NCBI GenBank assembly: GCA_027886175.1
Contig: JAJNNQ010000002.1
Location: 7,622,001 to 7,686,000, forward strand
DNA length: 64,000 nucleotides
Origin: Phylloscopus collybita
Taxonomy: Eukaryota; Chordata; Aves; Passeriformes; Phylloscopidae
Direction of reading: 5' to 3'
Each line of letters starts with the position of its first letter. The first letter of the stretch is position 1. Both the position numbers and the translations under genes were made by a program. Below the pieces are notes generated by a model, which did no database searches, was not told where the DNA came from, and saw only the letters and a program-made list of their open reading frames with translations. Positions 51,763 to 63,566 of this stretch are shown in pieces.

Positions 51763-52564
51763 CACTTCCGCTTCTGCAAATTCCTTCTCTTATAAGGTAT
51801 TCAGATAACAACTTCATAATATCCTCATCAAAAGCATACATTCCCTTCTTGCAATACTGTTCTTCATTTAAAACCTCATAAAAGATTATAATTATTTTAA
51901 CCAAGAAAGCATGGTAATACATGAAGCAGGTGTAGGATCCAATCCACTTTGGTGCTGAACTTGTGCTACAGCACAAACAGAAGAGACTCCTTCATGTAGG
52001 CTGCAAACATCAACTGGATTGTGCAGGCACAAAAGAGGCATCTCAAGAGAAATCCACTCTCTGCCTAAATCTCTGGAGGCCTTCACAGCCACCCACTCAC
52101 TTTATCAACTAGAGGGGGAATTTATGGACTCAAGTCAACATCAACACTTAATTAAGTGCCTAAAATATAGGAGCCCAAGTTAGGGAGACTAAATCTCTCC
52201 TGATCGCTTTTAAACCCCTTCCAGTTTTCTTGCTGGACTGCAAAAGGAATTGTTGCCCTTTATTAAAACTTCTCTTGTCAGCTGCAATACAGACATTCAC
52301 ATGAGAATAAAATGGGTGGAAGTTCAAGTTCCTATTGTTGTGACCTTCCAAATGACGTTCTCTTGCAAAACCACTGGTGAACAAAAATGAGGGCAACACA
52401 TCCTGAGTTGCTGAAACCAGCCAGTCAGTGCCACAAACATGACTGCATTAAATATGCTCCTCTAATTACACTTTCCAAAGTGCTGGGATTTTTCAGAAAG
52501 ACAGAATCAAAATGTGCCATATGCGCCACCCTCCCGTTAGAAATGTGATGAAAAAGACAGTGAA

Positions 52565-52614
52565 AAGGGAAAAAAAAAGAAAAAAAAAAGAAAAAAAAAA
52601 AAGAAGAAAAAAAG
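52565..52614. repeat. A-rich purine tract
   Basis: Runs of 7-12 A separated by single G bases over about 50 bp on the plus strand. Confidence 0.85.
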
Positions 52615-54764
52615 CTCTGAATGTTGTTATCGCTGTCCTTCTGGGCCTCCTGAGCCCTCCCTGCTTCCTCCTGCCAACAGCTCCAACCACCTCACAGTGC
52701 TGTCAGCAGTGCAGAGGCATCGTCTTTGCTGCACAGGGAAGTGGCAGGAAGGCAGGATTTTTCCCTTTGAAGGCTGGCTTCAGTCAAAGTGAGGAGACTG
52801 CCCCACAGCCACAGGGCTTGGAAGAGTCCTGGTTTCTGCACACCCCGAGCATTATAAACAATGGGCTAACACTAAACCCTAAGCTGAGGTGACTTAGATA
52901 TGACTGCAGGTATGACTGATAGCATTTTCCAGCAAATTAAACAGCTTTACAGATATATTTCTGACCAATGCTACCTCTGAATAAGATTACATGGAGTCAT
53001 TCAGCAGTCACACACTTCTAAGCTATTTTCATTAAAGTTCTACTCTGTTTATGAATCAAAATAAATTATTTCCTGCTGCCCCTTTACACAGTAATCCATT
53101 GTTTTATTTTTTCTAGGGAGATCCTGGCCCCTAGGAGCAGCATGAGCAATAAGGACTGAGGAGCCTTAGCTCAGCTAACTACCCCTTCACTGCAACATTG
53201 TGGAACTCAAAAACACATTTACAGACCTGTAAGTGCATTTACCCTGCAAAGCAGAGGGCATTTGCCACTCTTACTAGGTCCCTTTCTAATATTTCTCATT
53301 GCTTTTTTGGGCATTGAGATATTTTCAAAAAAAATGTCTACAAAATATAAAGAGGATTGTGGCAGAGAGAAATAAGAAGGACTGAAAAATGTTTTGTATT
53401 CAATGGTGTAAAAGTTGCAAAGTGTCTCCTCACTCTCCTCCACTTGTATCTGCAAGGCAAAGGGAGGAAGATCAACTCTGGCAACCTGCTTCTGTTGCTG
53501 AGGTCCAACAAGCCACAGCATCCCCAGAAGGAGAGAAATTCATATAAATAAGGTATTACAGAGATGTGCACTTATTTTTGAGCAGAACATAAACTGGGTC
53601 AGCTCTCTGGTTTCATTGTGACCCACAGTGACACAAAACATGATCAAGCCCAATCATCTGCCTCTGTGCTGTAGCTGAGAGATGCTGATCCTTCCATGTA
53701 AACCTAACCCAGCTCTGCCTTCGGCAAATCTTGTATTTATGGTTTAACTGCTTCCCTAGGTAAACATCCCACTGCCTGCCTGACCCTCCTATTAGGCTTG
53801 CCCTGACAGCAAAGCTAAATGCATCCTTTCGATGCTAACACGTATCTTCCTCCTAACTGTATCATCTGAGTCCATTAAGAACAATTTTTCCCCATCCTGT
53901 ATGCCACAGCACATAGGCAGGCTCCCCTGAATCACTGATTTTTGTTTGTTCAGGTTAGACTTAACAAATTAACTGTTTTTCCTCTCTCTGTGTGGCTTGC
54001 ACTCTCAAAACACTATGGCATTTCTTTACCCTTCTTTGAACCCGCACCATCTAAGATACAACATCTGCTGTTAGATAGTTAACACATGTATGAGTTCATC
54101 CAGGGTTAAACAGGATTGACTGAATTATGGACACTGAACACCCTAACAGTGATCTTGACCAATCTACTTTTTAAAGTTTATTTACTGCCACATGAAGACA
54201 ATTCTTTCTTGCAATTTTGCAGAAATGTGCAGAGCCAGAATAAGTGGTTCCCATATGCAACTTTCTCTCCTTAAAGCATGATTTTAAGATGGTTTTTTTG
54301 TTTCCCAATAATATCACTGAAAACAATTTTGCTCAATTTGAAGCAGTTGAAACTGTTTGCAAATGTTAAATGCATATTTCCATCTACATAGGAATTTTTG
54401 CTCTTATTTCCATACAAATATTGCCTCAGAACTTTTTGAGCCTTGTCTCAAAATTTATACATATTCTGAAGCTGGGCAACTGGAAATGTTTGGGGTTCCC
54501 CATCCTCCCCCCTCAGTCCCCAAGTATTTTACTTAACTATGAAAGGAAATCAAGTGAATTTTAATTATGGTTAGGCAAAAGTGGAATAGTCAAAACCGTA
54601 ACAAATGGTTTTCTGTCATGGGAACAACCCTTCCAAATGACACTTTTCTACCAGATATTAACATAATAATTAATTACTTTTGGAGGGGGTGGATGGCAGA
54701 GATGTATTTACTTGGGATGATATACTCTGAGGAATCATCTGGTTTAAAATCCTGCTCTGCTTTT

Positions 54765-54882
54765 GCTCAGTTTTATAGCTGACTTGATCAAGGCTGAGGG
54801 AGGTCAGTAACTTGACTAAGGTCACAGTAGGATTTTGGGTTTTCCCTGCCTTAATTCCTTGCTCTATTATGTGAGGTTGGCT
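54765..54882 (-). mobile_element. MIR/CORE-SINE-like relic (antisense)
   Basis: GAGGGAGGTCAGTAACTTGA, then CTAAGGTCACAGTAGGATTT, then CCTTGCTCTATTATGTGAGG, matches the reverse-complement MIR order (GAGGTTAAGTAACTTGCCCAAGGTCACACAG ... GGATT ... CTGCTCTAACCACTAGACC). Old and diverged. Confidence 0.65.
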
Positions 54883-55422
54883 TTTAAGAACTCAAAAAAT
54901 ACCTCAGAAGATTGTACTTTCAAATGTAAGTCCAGAAAAAGAAAGAAGTTTAAAAATATGACCCAGAAGTATGACATGATGGAGAGAAGTTCCCAAAAGC
55001 ATGGCAAACTATCAAATGGAAAGGGTGCTTACTTTAGGTAAAAGCAGAAGTCAAATATATAAAGCAAAGTAACATAACTTTTGGTCAAGTTCTTCACCAC
55101 CACCTAACTTCTATACAGCTAATGTCAATGCACTCGAGAGAGACAGTAAATATTTAAAGAAAGATGAAAATAAGACACAAAAAATGGAGGATTACTTTAC
55201 AGCTCTCCCAGCAAGACAGAAACAAGCTCTACCAGTCCCAACCACTGGACTCTGACTCTTACATACAAAAAACTCTTCATGTGTCCATCTCCTACACTGA
55301 TACTTGTCTCAAGCTGTGCTTGGAAGTAATCCAAGATTTCCAACATAGACTCCATCAATAGAATATATTTGGATCACTTCAAACATGAGAAATCCAGCCT
55401 GGAAGAAATTCATCCAAGGCCC

Positions 55423-55442
55423 AAAAAAAAAAAAAAAAAAAA
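55423..55442. repeat. Poly(A), 20 bases
   Basis: Uninterrupted A run about 480 bp downstream, in the transcript sense, of the juxtamembrane exon's donor. No element body is recognised next to it. Confidence 0.9.
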
Positions 55443-55918
55443 TCCAGGCAAGCCTCAAAATTCTGATCCCTCTTCTTTTCTAAGCATGAGAGAAACAAAT
55501 TGCTCCATATCACTAATCTCCTGTTGCCTTCTCAGCTCTGATACCTCCACACATTGGAGACACATGAGAAAAAGCAGTGAGCTGACCAGAAATTTGGCAG
55601 CTTTCTTCAGTTGTCCAAGCTGAGGTAAACATAAATAGGACAAGAGAACAGCATAGGGCTTTTTTTTCTTAAAAGCAAGCATGCGAACAATTCATGTGTC
55701 CAAGATAAAAGAACGTTCCCAAGAGAAGAAAAACAAAGATATAATGAAAAGGAAATGGAAATAAAAACGCCTTTAGTTTTAATTATACAAAGCTCAGATT
55801 ACCAATGAAGCTCAGGAATATTCTCCACCTGTGAAAAGACATCTTTCCTGTCTTTTAAAGCTACCTCTTTCCAAATCCTGCGGCGATTTCTCGTGCCACG
55901 AAGAGGGAAGTGCCTTAC

Positions 55919-56113
55919 CAGGATCATGTGACCGGTGGAGATGTCCATGTTGGACTGGACCGGCTCCTCGCACCAGGACGAGGTGCTGCTCCGGGCTGAG
56001 GGGCTGGGGATGGGCCCATCGCTGAACTGCGAGGAAACGCTGTTGATTCGGGAGGAGTGCAGGGGCTCCGGGCGGTCAGAGGTTTTCACTGCCATGCGCT
56101 GGCGGCATAGCTC
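55919..56113 (-). CDS. PTPRN2: PTPRN2 exon: cytosolic juxtamembrane segment
   Basis: This 195-nt exon has 65 whole codons (phase 0 at both ends). It starts [10 protein letters not shown] after a pyrimidine-rich acceptor ending ctctag, and ends STGHMIL at a GTAAGG donor. It encodes the cytosolic stretch between the membrane segment and the phosphatase domain: a basic start, then a Ser/Pro-rich central part ([20 protein letters not shown], followed by STSSW), then an acidic [10 protein letters not shown] segment. Vertebrate phogrin and IA-2 share this layout, and the Ser/Thr-rich part is a plausible phosphorylation target in the family. The exon is clearly more GC- and CpG-rich than the introns around it. 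The previous exon, expected to end in a Tyr-Gln pair after the membrane helix, is not seen up to 64000. Confidence 0.96.
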
Positions 56114-57603
56114 CTAGAGAAAGAGAGGGAGAGGAGGAAACAACCCACGGTTAAGAGCAATTACAGGATAGACTCTACTAAAGACATAGGATTTACAACA
56201 TGTTTCCAGGGCTGGAAGTGTTTTCCCCCCTCGCTGCAGTAATTTTTGGGCGGCTGTCTGTTCTGTTAAGCACATCTACAAAGGGATGCTCCATGAAATT
56301 ACTACACGATGACTACCCCAACCTTTCAAAAGTGCAATTATGGCTGCACGCACATCTTCATACAGATAACCAAAAAATCATATTTTGGAGCTCGACTGCT
56401 CTAACGGATTCATTTTTTTTTCTCCCCCTAATATCGCCCCACATTCTGCAAAGCCACTTTTGAACCACACAACCTCCTGAAATTAATGGGGTTGCACAGG
56501 AGTAATTGAGAGCACTGCTTGGCCCTGGATATGCAAACTCAGCAAGCTCAAGGCAGCTGAATTGATGTGCTCTCCAGTGTAAATCCTAGTTGATAGATGC
56601 CTCATTTCTCTTCATTAAAATAGCAAACTCGCAACACTTCCTCCCTGATGTGGGGCAGAGAGGATGAAGAATGACATTAACGAAGAATAAAAGCAGAAAT
56701 CTGTCATTGTATTGTTTAAGCAGCTTTGGCGAAGAAAGAAAATTCAAGCTATCACACACACTAATGCAAGTCATGTTGAAACACCAAAATAGATAGCACT
56801 GGGAATACGTATTTTCAGTTGCTCTCATGCATAGAATTCGAGCAAATATACAGAATTCTGGTTAGGTAACAGAAAATCCTGCTGGTAAAGCCAACTCCTG
56901 ATAGTATAAAACTCTGATTCTAACAGGATGAGCAGACGCACAGTTACACTGTCATGCTGTAATGCCGTTAGAATCAGCTGTGGTGGTGAGATCACAACAC
57001 TGTAATAAAATGATTGGTTTTTTTAACACATGACTATTGTCCATGAGAGATCCTTGGCTGCCTGTGCCATGCAGTGAGACTGGGCAGTCTATAGGATGTG
57101 GCCATTGCACACACGGTGTGGGTACACATTTGTCTCAGATTACTCATTCTGCACAGAGGAGTACTAAGAGCACAATCTCTTGCCTCAGGCTAACAAAATA
57201 ATACAAGCTGAAAAATTCATACCACTGGAATGCCATGGCTTCTGTTTTCTCATTCATTGATAATTTAGTTGCAGCCCAAGTGCCGTCAGTAGGATGATCT
57301 GAACACCATTATTTATCAACTGCAATAAAATCTTCTTTTCAGACAGGAGCTCGAAATATAACTTAAGACTATGTTTGGGGCTTTCTTTAACCTTGCAAAC
57401 TTTAGGACACTGAAGGGGGATCCTAATCCACGCAGCAGCATTCAAACAAACTCCCTGAAAACCATCATATTGAGTCTCTTCTTGTTACCTCATGAAAATG
57501 ATTAAAGGCTCCTTCAAATATTCTTTTCTCCCAAAACTCCTGTCTTACTTGCCATTAGAAATGCTTATGTAGACTTTTACTATTTGATGATGTTTAATAC
57601 AGT

Positions 57604-57637
57604 ATGTATATATATATATATATATGTATGCATATAC
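57604..57637. repeat. (TA)n microsatellite
   Basis: Uninterrupted TA core of about ten units with TATG variants on both sides. Confidence 0.9.
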
Positions 57638-60540
57638 AAATTAAGATACCCTGAGATGAAATTCCTATCATTTATAAACAGGATATATTTCATTGTCTGT
57701 TACAAAAATGCAGTCAACAGAAGCTTGGGAAGCAGAGATTACTACGTGGTGTCAGTTTTTGGAATAACTGTACAGAAGACTGTTCCAAGTTAAACTGCTA
57801 CCTGACTCCATCACTGCGTTTTTATATTTTTATTAATTATGTCTAGGCCATGAAAGAGTTTTTCTAATTTTTACCAAAGATAGCGGTTTCCACACTAAAG
57901 TAGTATGTATTCTTTCACTAGGTACCTTTGTAGTTTCCTACTAACCTTAATATGAAAAATATTAGAAAAACAAATTAAATTTCAAAAATACGTTGAAATG
58001 AGTAAAAGATATTGGTGTTAGGTCAGTTAAACTGCCAGTATTAAACACAAGACTTTTTAATAAAGGAAAATATATCATTGTACCTCTTATTTTTAAATAC
58101 AGAAGAAGAAGAAACCTCTTCTAAAAGAAAAAAACCCTCTTTTTCTCCTTTTCTCTGGAGGATCACACACTTCATAAGAAAAGATAGCAACAGTCCACAA
58201 TGACTATTACTAACCTCAGAATGACCTTGCAGTAGTGTAATTTCAAATCCTTGCTTTTAGCAGATTTTGGGAAAAGTAAAACAGAGTGGAAACTTTTTAG
58301 ACAGAAAAATAAATCTACAGAAAACCAAAAAGCTGCTCAGATGTTTAGATATCAGCCATTCCCAGAGGGAATGGTTTATTGGACTAAGTAAAAGTATAAT
58401 AAGTAAAGGTATAAAATTAAGAGGTCTATCACATAACTGCTAGAAGGATGTGTCTTCTGCCTAGCATGCCATGTGGTGTTGATATGAATTTATTATATTC
58501 TAATAGACATCCTGCCACTTGACTCACCCCAACTCTGTGCTAACAATAGCATTTGTACTCAAACAGGATCTTTGTTTTTAAGTTGATCTGTTCCTGCTGT
58601 TCATATCCTGCCTCAAGTCATAATCCTCTGCTTTTACAAGTGGTTGCTGTGGAAAGGATTATAGAGCTCTGCTAACAAAAAAGAAGTGAGATCAAGTGAT
58701 CTCTATGAAATTAATGTACCATTTTTACATTAATTATAATGACAAAGGAAACAATATTATAGACAACTGGTTCTGGAATAGATTAACCTCTAACCAAAAA
58801 GATCTTTTTGGACATAAAGTATTTAATATGTTACTAAGAAATGTTTTAAAATTAAGTTTAACATGTTCATGGACCTCGTGGAAGACAGTGAAGTTGAGAA
58901 TTGTAACAAATTTAAATACATAAAAAAAAAATGTACCTGATCTCAAATATTCACATATTTCTCTCTTGACATATATAGAACTGAACCAATTATTCCCAGT
59001 ACTGCTGTAACTGTCAAATACCTCAAACAAAGCAACCACGTCACTGCACTCTGCTGTAAAAAATGTTTAATGTAAACAGGAAGGTCAAACCATAGCTGAA
59101 GCAAAAAACCCACTGAATTTCTTGATTGGAGTTTTAAATCTCCATGACAATGGGTTTTCCCCTGCCTGTAAACAGAAGGTTTTGGTTTGAATTTATTTCC
59201 AGATCAGTCTGACAGCCCTCGACAGCTCTTCCTTCTCCTCTCCCAGCCAGCCCAGCCCTGGCTGAGGAACATGCCCCATCCTCACACACATCAGCCACCT
59301 CAGGACAGCTACAGCTTCTGCTTCTCCAAAGCCACCTCTCTGTCAGCCCAACCATTCCAGCTCCCACCTGGGCTTCTAGCCTTGCACTACAGGGATAACA
59401 TGTTCAAGACCACCACATATAAAAGCTTTGATGCATGGGTGTTTTGGGGAGCCATGCAGGTTCCTCCAGGACAAACAGACAAGGGACATCCAGCTCAAAG
59501 CAGGGAAATGTCTTTATGTGGAGTCTGGCCTTGAGATGGGTCATCAATGTTCCCCCTCCTACGACAGGCATTGGCAATAGTGGGATCTCAGAGCGTGGGG
59601 TGTTTCACACCATCCATGGCACCTACTGAGCTGGCATCTCTTCACAAATGCACAAAGCCCTGGATGGTTCAGACTCTCATAAATAGAGTATCTGTTACCT
59701 CTGCATGCTCAGGTATGCTCTGCCCTCTTCTCCAAAATCTTCACCCTCACAAGCATTTTGCAAATCAGCCATTTACCAAACCACAACTAGAATTCAAACT
59801 TGACTAAAATGTCAAAGCTTCATACTGTGAGAATGACATGAACTGTATTTCTGTATTGTCTCAGCCATTAAAAATATTTTCTAAGAATGAATTCAATTTA
59901 CTGCTGCATTTCTATATTTAGCAGAGTGGCTGAGGCTATTTCTGCCATGCTGCGACTCAGTAATGTCTAGCCATTGTTTGTGTATAGTTCAAGATCCATT
60001 CTTCATTTAAAAACATCATTTACACCTAAAAAAGCAACCATAATGCATACAGTGAAAGATGAAGAAACGATCCTCCTGACCTTCAGGCTATGATCTAATG
60101 GATGGGTTGGACATAAACATTTATTTAAAAGGTAATTTGAAGTTTATGACATTATTTCCCACCACATGGGAATTGCTATCATACTGAGGCACTTACTCTG
60201 TTTTTTATTTCCCAACATTTATTATCAAACTTATATGGTGGTCACATGCAGTATATAATGGAGAAGTAATATCGTTGTATGACAAAAACTGCCATAGCCA
60301 AGATAAATATTCTGTAAATAATGTCGAGTTAAATGAGTTCGAAGTACTGCACTATGATCATCTGCAGTGAGCTTTTTATTTGACACACAATTGATAACCT
60401 TAAACAAACCATAAACAGTGTTCTTGGAAACCCCCCAATCCTCTTCATAATGAGGTTCTAAAATGTCCCTAATGCCTGGCTGTCCACGCAGAGACCGGGA
60501 GAAGTGTGAAGCACAACTACTTCCTCAGGTTTAGAGGGTA

Positions 60541-60594
60541 GAGGATCAAGTAGATTTTCGAATTTTAGAGGATCAAATAGATTTTTGGATTCAT
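60541..60594. repeat. 27-bp imperfect tandem duplication
   Basis: GAGGATCAAGTAGATTTTCG (then AATTTTA) is followed directly by GAGGATCAAATAGATTTTTG (then GATTCAT). The two copies differ at a handful of positions. Confidence 0.85.
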
Positions 60595-63241
60595 ACACTC
60601 CACTTGTGAATGAACCACTCTGCAGCATAAATGCAGCTTACCCACATTTAAAGAAGGGCATTAAGAGATTCACTGCACCTCCTGGACAAAATCGGGAGCC
60701 AGACTTGCCACCATGGTTTGTTAGGTGGGTCTCTGAACCTGAAGAGGTAAGAAACTCTCCTCTCAAACAAGGAGGCATCAAGTCTGTTCAGAAATGGAGC
60801 CCACAGATACCTGTCCAGGCTGGTTTGGAGATGTGACTTGCTTACCAGCAGAAGTGTTAGGCCACGTCACCAGCCAGTGACAGGAGCTGCGTCTCCTGCC
60901 ACGTGGCCTTGTGATGCACAGCAGCCACTGGTGTCACAGCAAGACAGCAAAAGAGAACTCAGGGAAATTTTTACCTGTCATCTACCTGAAAATCCACTTA
61001 AGGAAATTGGAAAATCCACTGAAGCCACACAGTTTACTGAAACATTTGGTTTTAGAGAAAAATATATGTATATGCCCTGGTAAGGATTATGAGTATAGGT
61101 AACCATAGAACTAAAACCAAATATAACTGAGGCTAATGGGTAATATTAACTCTTTTCCCTTGCTTTATTTGGAAAAATGCATTTTGGGAATCTCAGGGTG
61201 ACACACTACAGGCAGGAGAGCTGACTGGAGCATCCCAGTTAGGACATGGCCAACACTCACCTCAGCTCTGTAACCATTAAACATGAGCCATTCCACCTCA
61301 ACACTGCCTCCAGAGAGGATGTTGCAAATACTTTAAGAAAATCCTCTAAGCAATACCTTCAGGTATTTCAAGTCCAGACCACGACACATGAATCATTCTC
61401 TTCTGGCTGGTACCAGGTGTATGATAAATGTTCAGTCCAAAGCAAATGAAAATAGCTTTTTATCTAAAACACTGCTCTTCTTTCCCAGCCACTGTCACCT
61501 CAGATCTGACTAACAGGATATCTGGGATCTGAGGGAAATGTCAACTTTTCAGTTTATTTAGAAAAAGAAATATAATTTCATTACTATATATTTATGAAAA
61601 TAATCTATTTTGTAACTGATCCCAAAATTTGCACAAAACCAAAAATTGAGTCTAGGAAATAGGACTAACATTTCCATGCTTTAAAGAATATTTTGTTTAG
61701 CAAATTAAAATGGAAATCATTTGAGTTAGCCCAGAAACAAGTGTGGCACAATTATTCTAGAATTAGCAAAATATAAGACAGAATATAGCTTTCCATGGAT
61801 AATTACTAAGAAAATGCAGAGACACTAAACAAAGAAATTACTGTTTATTAAAAGTGATAGCTGAGTGTACACCAAGCCCTTCCAACCTGACCTGCCTAAT
61901 ATTCTATCAATCAAGAAACAAATCTGCTTAAGCAGGCATGATCACAAGAACACTGTGTTAATTTTACATGTGAAACAAACACATTTCACAGAAATTTTAA
62001 TTTAAAATGCTGACACTTAATTCTAAATGATTCAAGGCTACATCTTTTAATAAAATGTATAATGAAGATTAAGAATGTATGTAATCTATATGGTAGGTAT
62101 GGAGGAATAAGACCTTTAAAACGCCTTTTTTTCCCCTCTCAGCTTTAATACATTTAATTTAACAGTAGTCCATTCTCCTTTTCAGGAGGTATTATTCACA
62201 GGACAAGCTGCACGTACAGCCTGGATTTCACTGTCCTGCGATGGATAGAGTCATAAGACAATGAGATTTTAAAAAAAAGAAAAAATACGACAGGCTCTTT
62301 TTTTTTTTAACAAATGAATCTAGGACTATAAACATCATTATCCTCTAACTAAATTTTCTTAGTTTTACTACAGGGTGAAGCTAAAGTCATTTGGCTGCCT
62401 TTGTTTTGCCTTTGCATACTTGATAAGCTTGCAGGTGTTATAAATTTAACTTTAACTTATTTACTGTATTTGTAGCTTTGGGGATAATTACAGTTTTATT
62501 ACCATTTATTTTTGAGTTATTGAAACATACTTTCAAGCTCTAGCTTAATTTTAACACACTTTTTGTCCAGGAATAAAAGAGCTGTTTACATATGTGGAAT
62601 ATTTGCGTGTATATTTTCTATCCTTGTCAGAAAAGGCAACTCTATCTGATATCTGTGGCCCTTCAGAAAAGGGATAAAGGGATATATTGGAAAAATGTTT
62701 GAGAGTAATATTTTGAACGACACAGCATCAAACGTATCATTGCACATCCATACTCTGGACAATTCATTTTTATCTAGACTTGTATGTGACAGATCTTGGG
62801 AGGAACAGAAATAAAAAAAAAAGAGAGAAAACAAGAAGAAAGTAAAATATATTTCTTTGATTGTCAATGCAGCCTTCATGTGCCCAGTTCAGTTCATTAT
62901 CTTGTACCACACTCTGTATATCCAAATATAACTCTGAACCTTGGGATGGAGAAGGCTGCTTTGCTTGATTTTTAAATGAACTAAAATTCAAGGATGCTGT
63001 TTCTTTTTGAGAGCATCCCAATCAAATACAGGCTGGAGAATCATTCTCCTAACAAAACCTCAATTTTGATTGTGGCCTGTGAAACTTAGAATTTCAATTA
63101 TTTTAGCATTGTATGTGTTTCCTGGTGATGATTCATGTAATTTTGATTCCCCTTTCCTCATGTATACAAAGAAAGTCAAGGCAATGAAGAAAGGGAAAGG
63201 CAAACAAAACATGGCTAAGTTTAAATGGAAAATTACTTTTC

Positions 63242-63256
63242 TTTTTTTTTTTTTTT
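63242..63256. repeat. Poly(T), 15 bases
   Basis: T run within a wider T-rich stretch up to about 63290. It is the source of the Phe-rich start of an open frame leading into 63462-63566. Confidence 0.8.
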
Positions 63257-63461
63257 AATTTCTTTAATTTTTTTGTTTTATTCCCTCTCTTTAAATTCAA
63301 ACATTTGCAGTCTTATCCTACCAAACCAAACGAAAAGCCATCATGATCTTGTACACACCTCCAGGTGTCCAGCAGACATGAAAATTTCTTGCTTGCACAG
63401 AACCAAAGGTGCTGCATATGCAATACAGTTTGAGAAAATATTTTTACTTCCATTCTTTCAG

Positions 63462-63566
63462 CAATCTCTCATCAACGATGAAGTAACCTTAATAGTCCAG
63501 AAGCTCCTGAAGGAGGCAGACATCTCCTACATGGCTCACATTGCCAAGGAAGACACGACAGCACAG
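63462..63566 (+). other. Candidate orphan exon on the strand opposite PTPRN2
   Basis: After a strong pyrimidine-rich acceptor (TTTTTACTTCCATTCTTTCAG at 63441-63461) comes an open 105-nt segment of 35 whole codons (phase 0/0). It reads QSLINDEVTLIVQKLLKEAD, then ISYMAHIAKEDTTAQ, and ends at CAG followed by GTCTAA, a weak donor. If not spliced, the frame stops two codons later (Val, stop), so it could also be a terminal coding exon. The peptide has the balanced, amphipathic-helix composition of real protein, unlike the Phe-rich translation just upstream. I do not recognise the family. Alternatives are a decayed pseudogene exon or chance. No partner exon or poly(A) signal was identified in the remaining 430 bp. 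Confidence 0.35.

Larger units (their letters stand above)
32808..55918 (-). other. PTPRN2: PTPRN2 intron, 23.1 kb
   Basis: Largest complete intron (GTAAGG ... AATTCCAG), between the juxtamembrane exon and the first PTP exon. It contains two CR1 fragments (36677-36975, 43231-43295), three MIR-like relics (41215-41325, 44495-44682, 54765-54882), TA and A-rich simple repeats, and two short perfect tandem duplications (36472-36503, 51725-51762). Apart from these I see only unique AT-rich DNA. No exon or RNA gene was recognised. Confidence 0.9.
3469..56113 (-). other. PTPRN2: PTPRN2 gene body, partial (six internal exons)
   Basis: Six minus-strand exons join in one frame into 260 codons plus two bases. 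PTPRN2 (phogrin, IA-2beta) is a type I membrane protein of dense-core secretory vesicles with a cytosolic, largely inactive tyrosine phosphatase domain; it acts in granule biogenesis and hormone or transmitter release. The paralogue PTPRN (IA-2) was considered. The joined protein follows PTPRN2 at diagnostic places: [59 protein letters not shown] and [20 protein letters not shown]. Intron phases in order are 0, 1, 0, 0, 0, 2. The gene is cut at both ends: the signal peptide, ectodomain and membrane segment are upstream of 64000, and the catalytic Cys loop and C-terminus are past position 1. The identification rests on remembered vertebrate phogrin sequence; no search was run. Confidence 0.96.

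Noticed and set aside
25185..56113. Identification as the paralogue PTPRN (IA-2)
   Set aside because: Diagnostic residues ([40 protein letters not shown], and the Asp retained in the WPD loop) fit PTPRN2 rather than PTPRN.
59187..59534. 115-codon frame with a nearby TATAAAAG (59418-59425)
   Set aside because: The TATA-like word lies inside the frame rather than upstream, the protein resembles no family, and C-rich composition alone explains the lack of stops.
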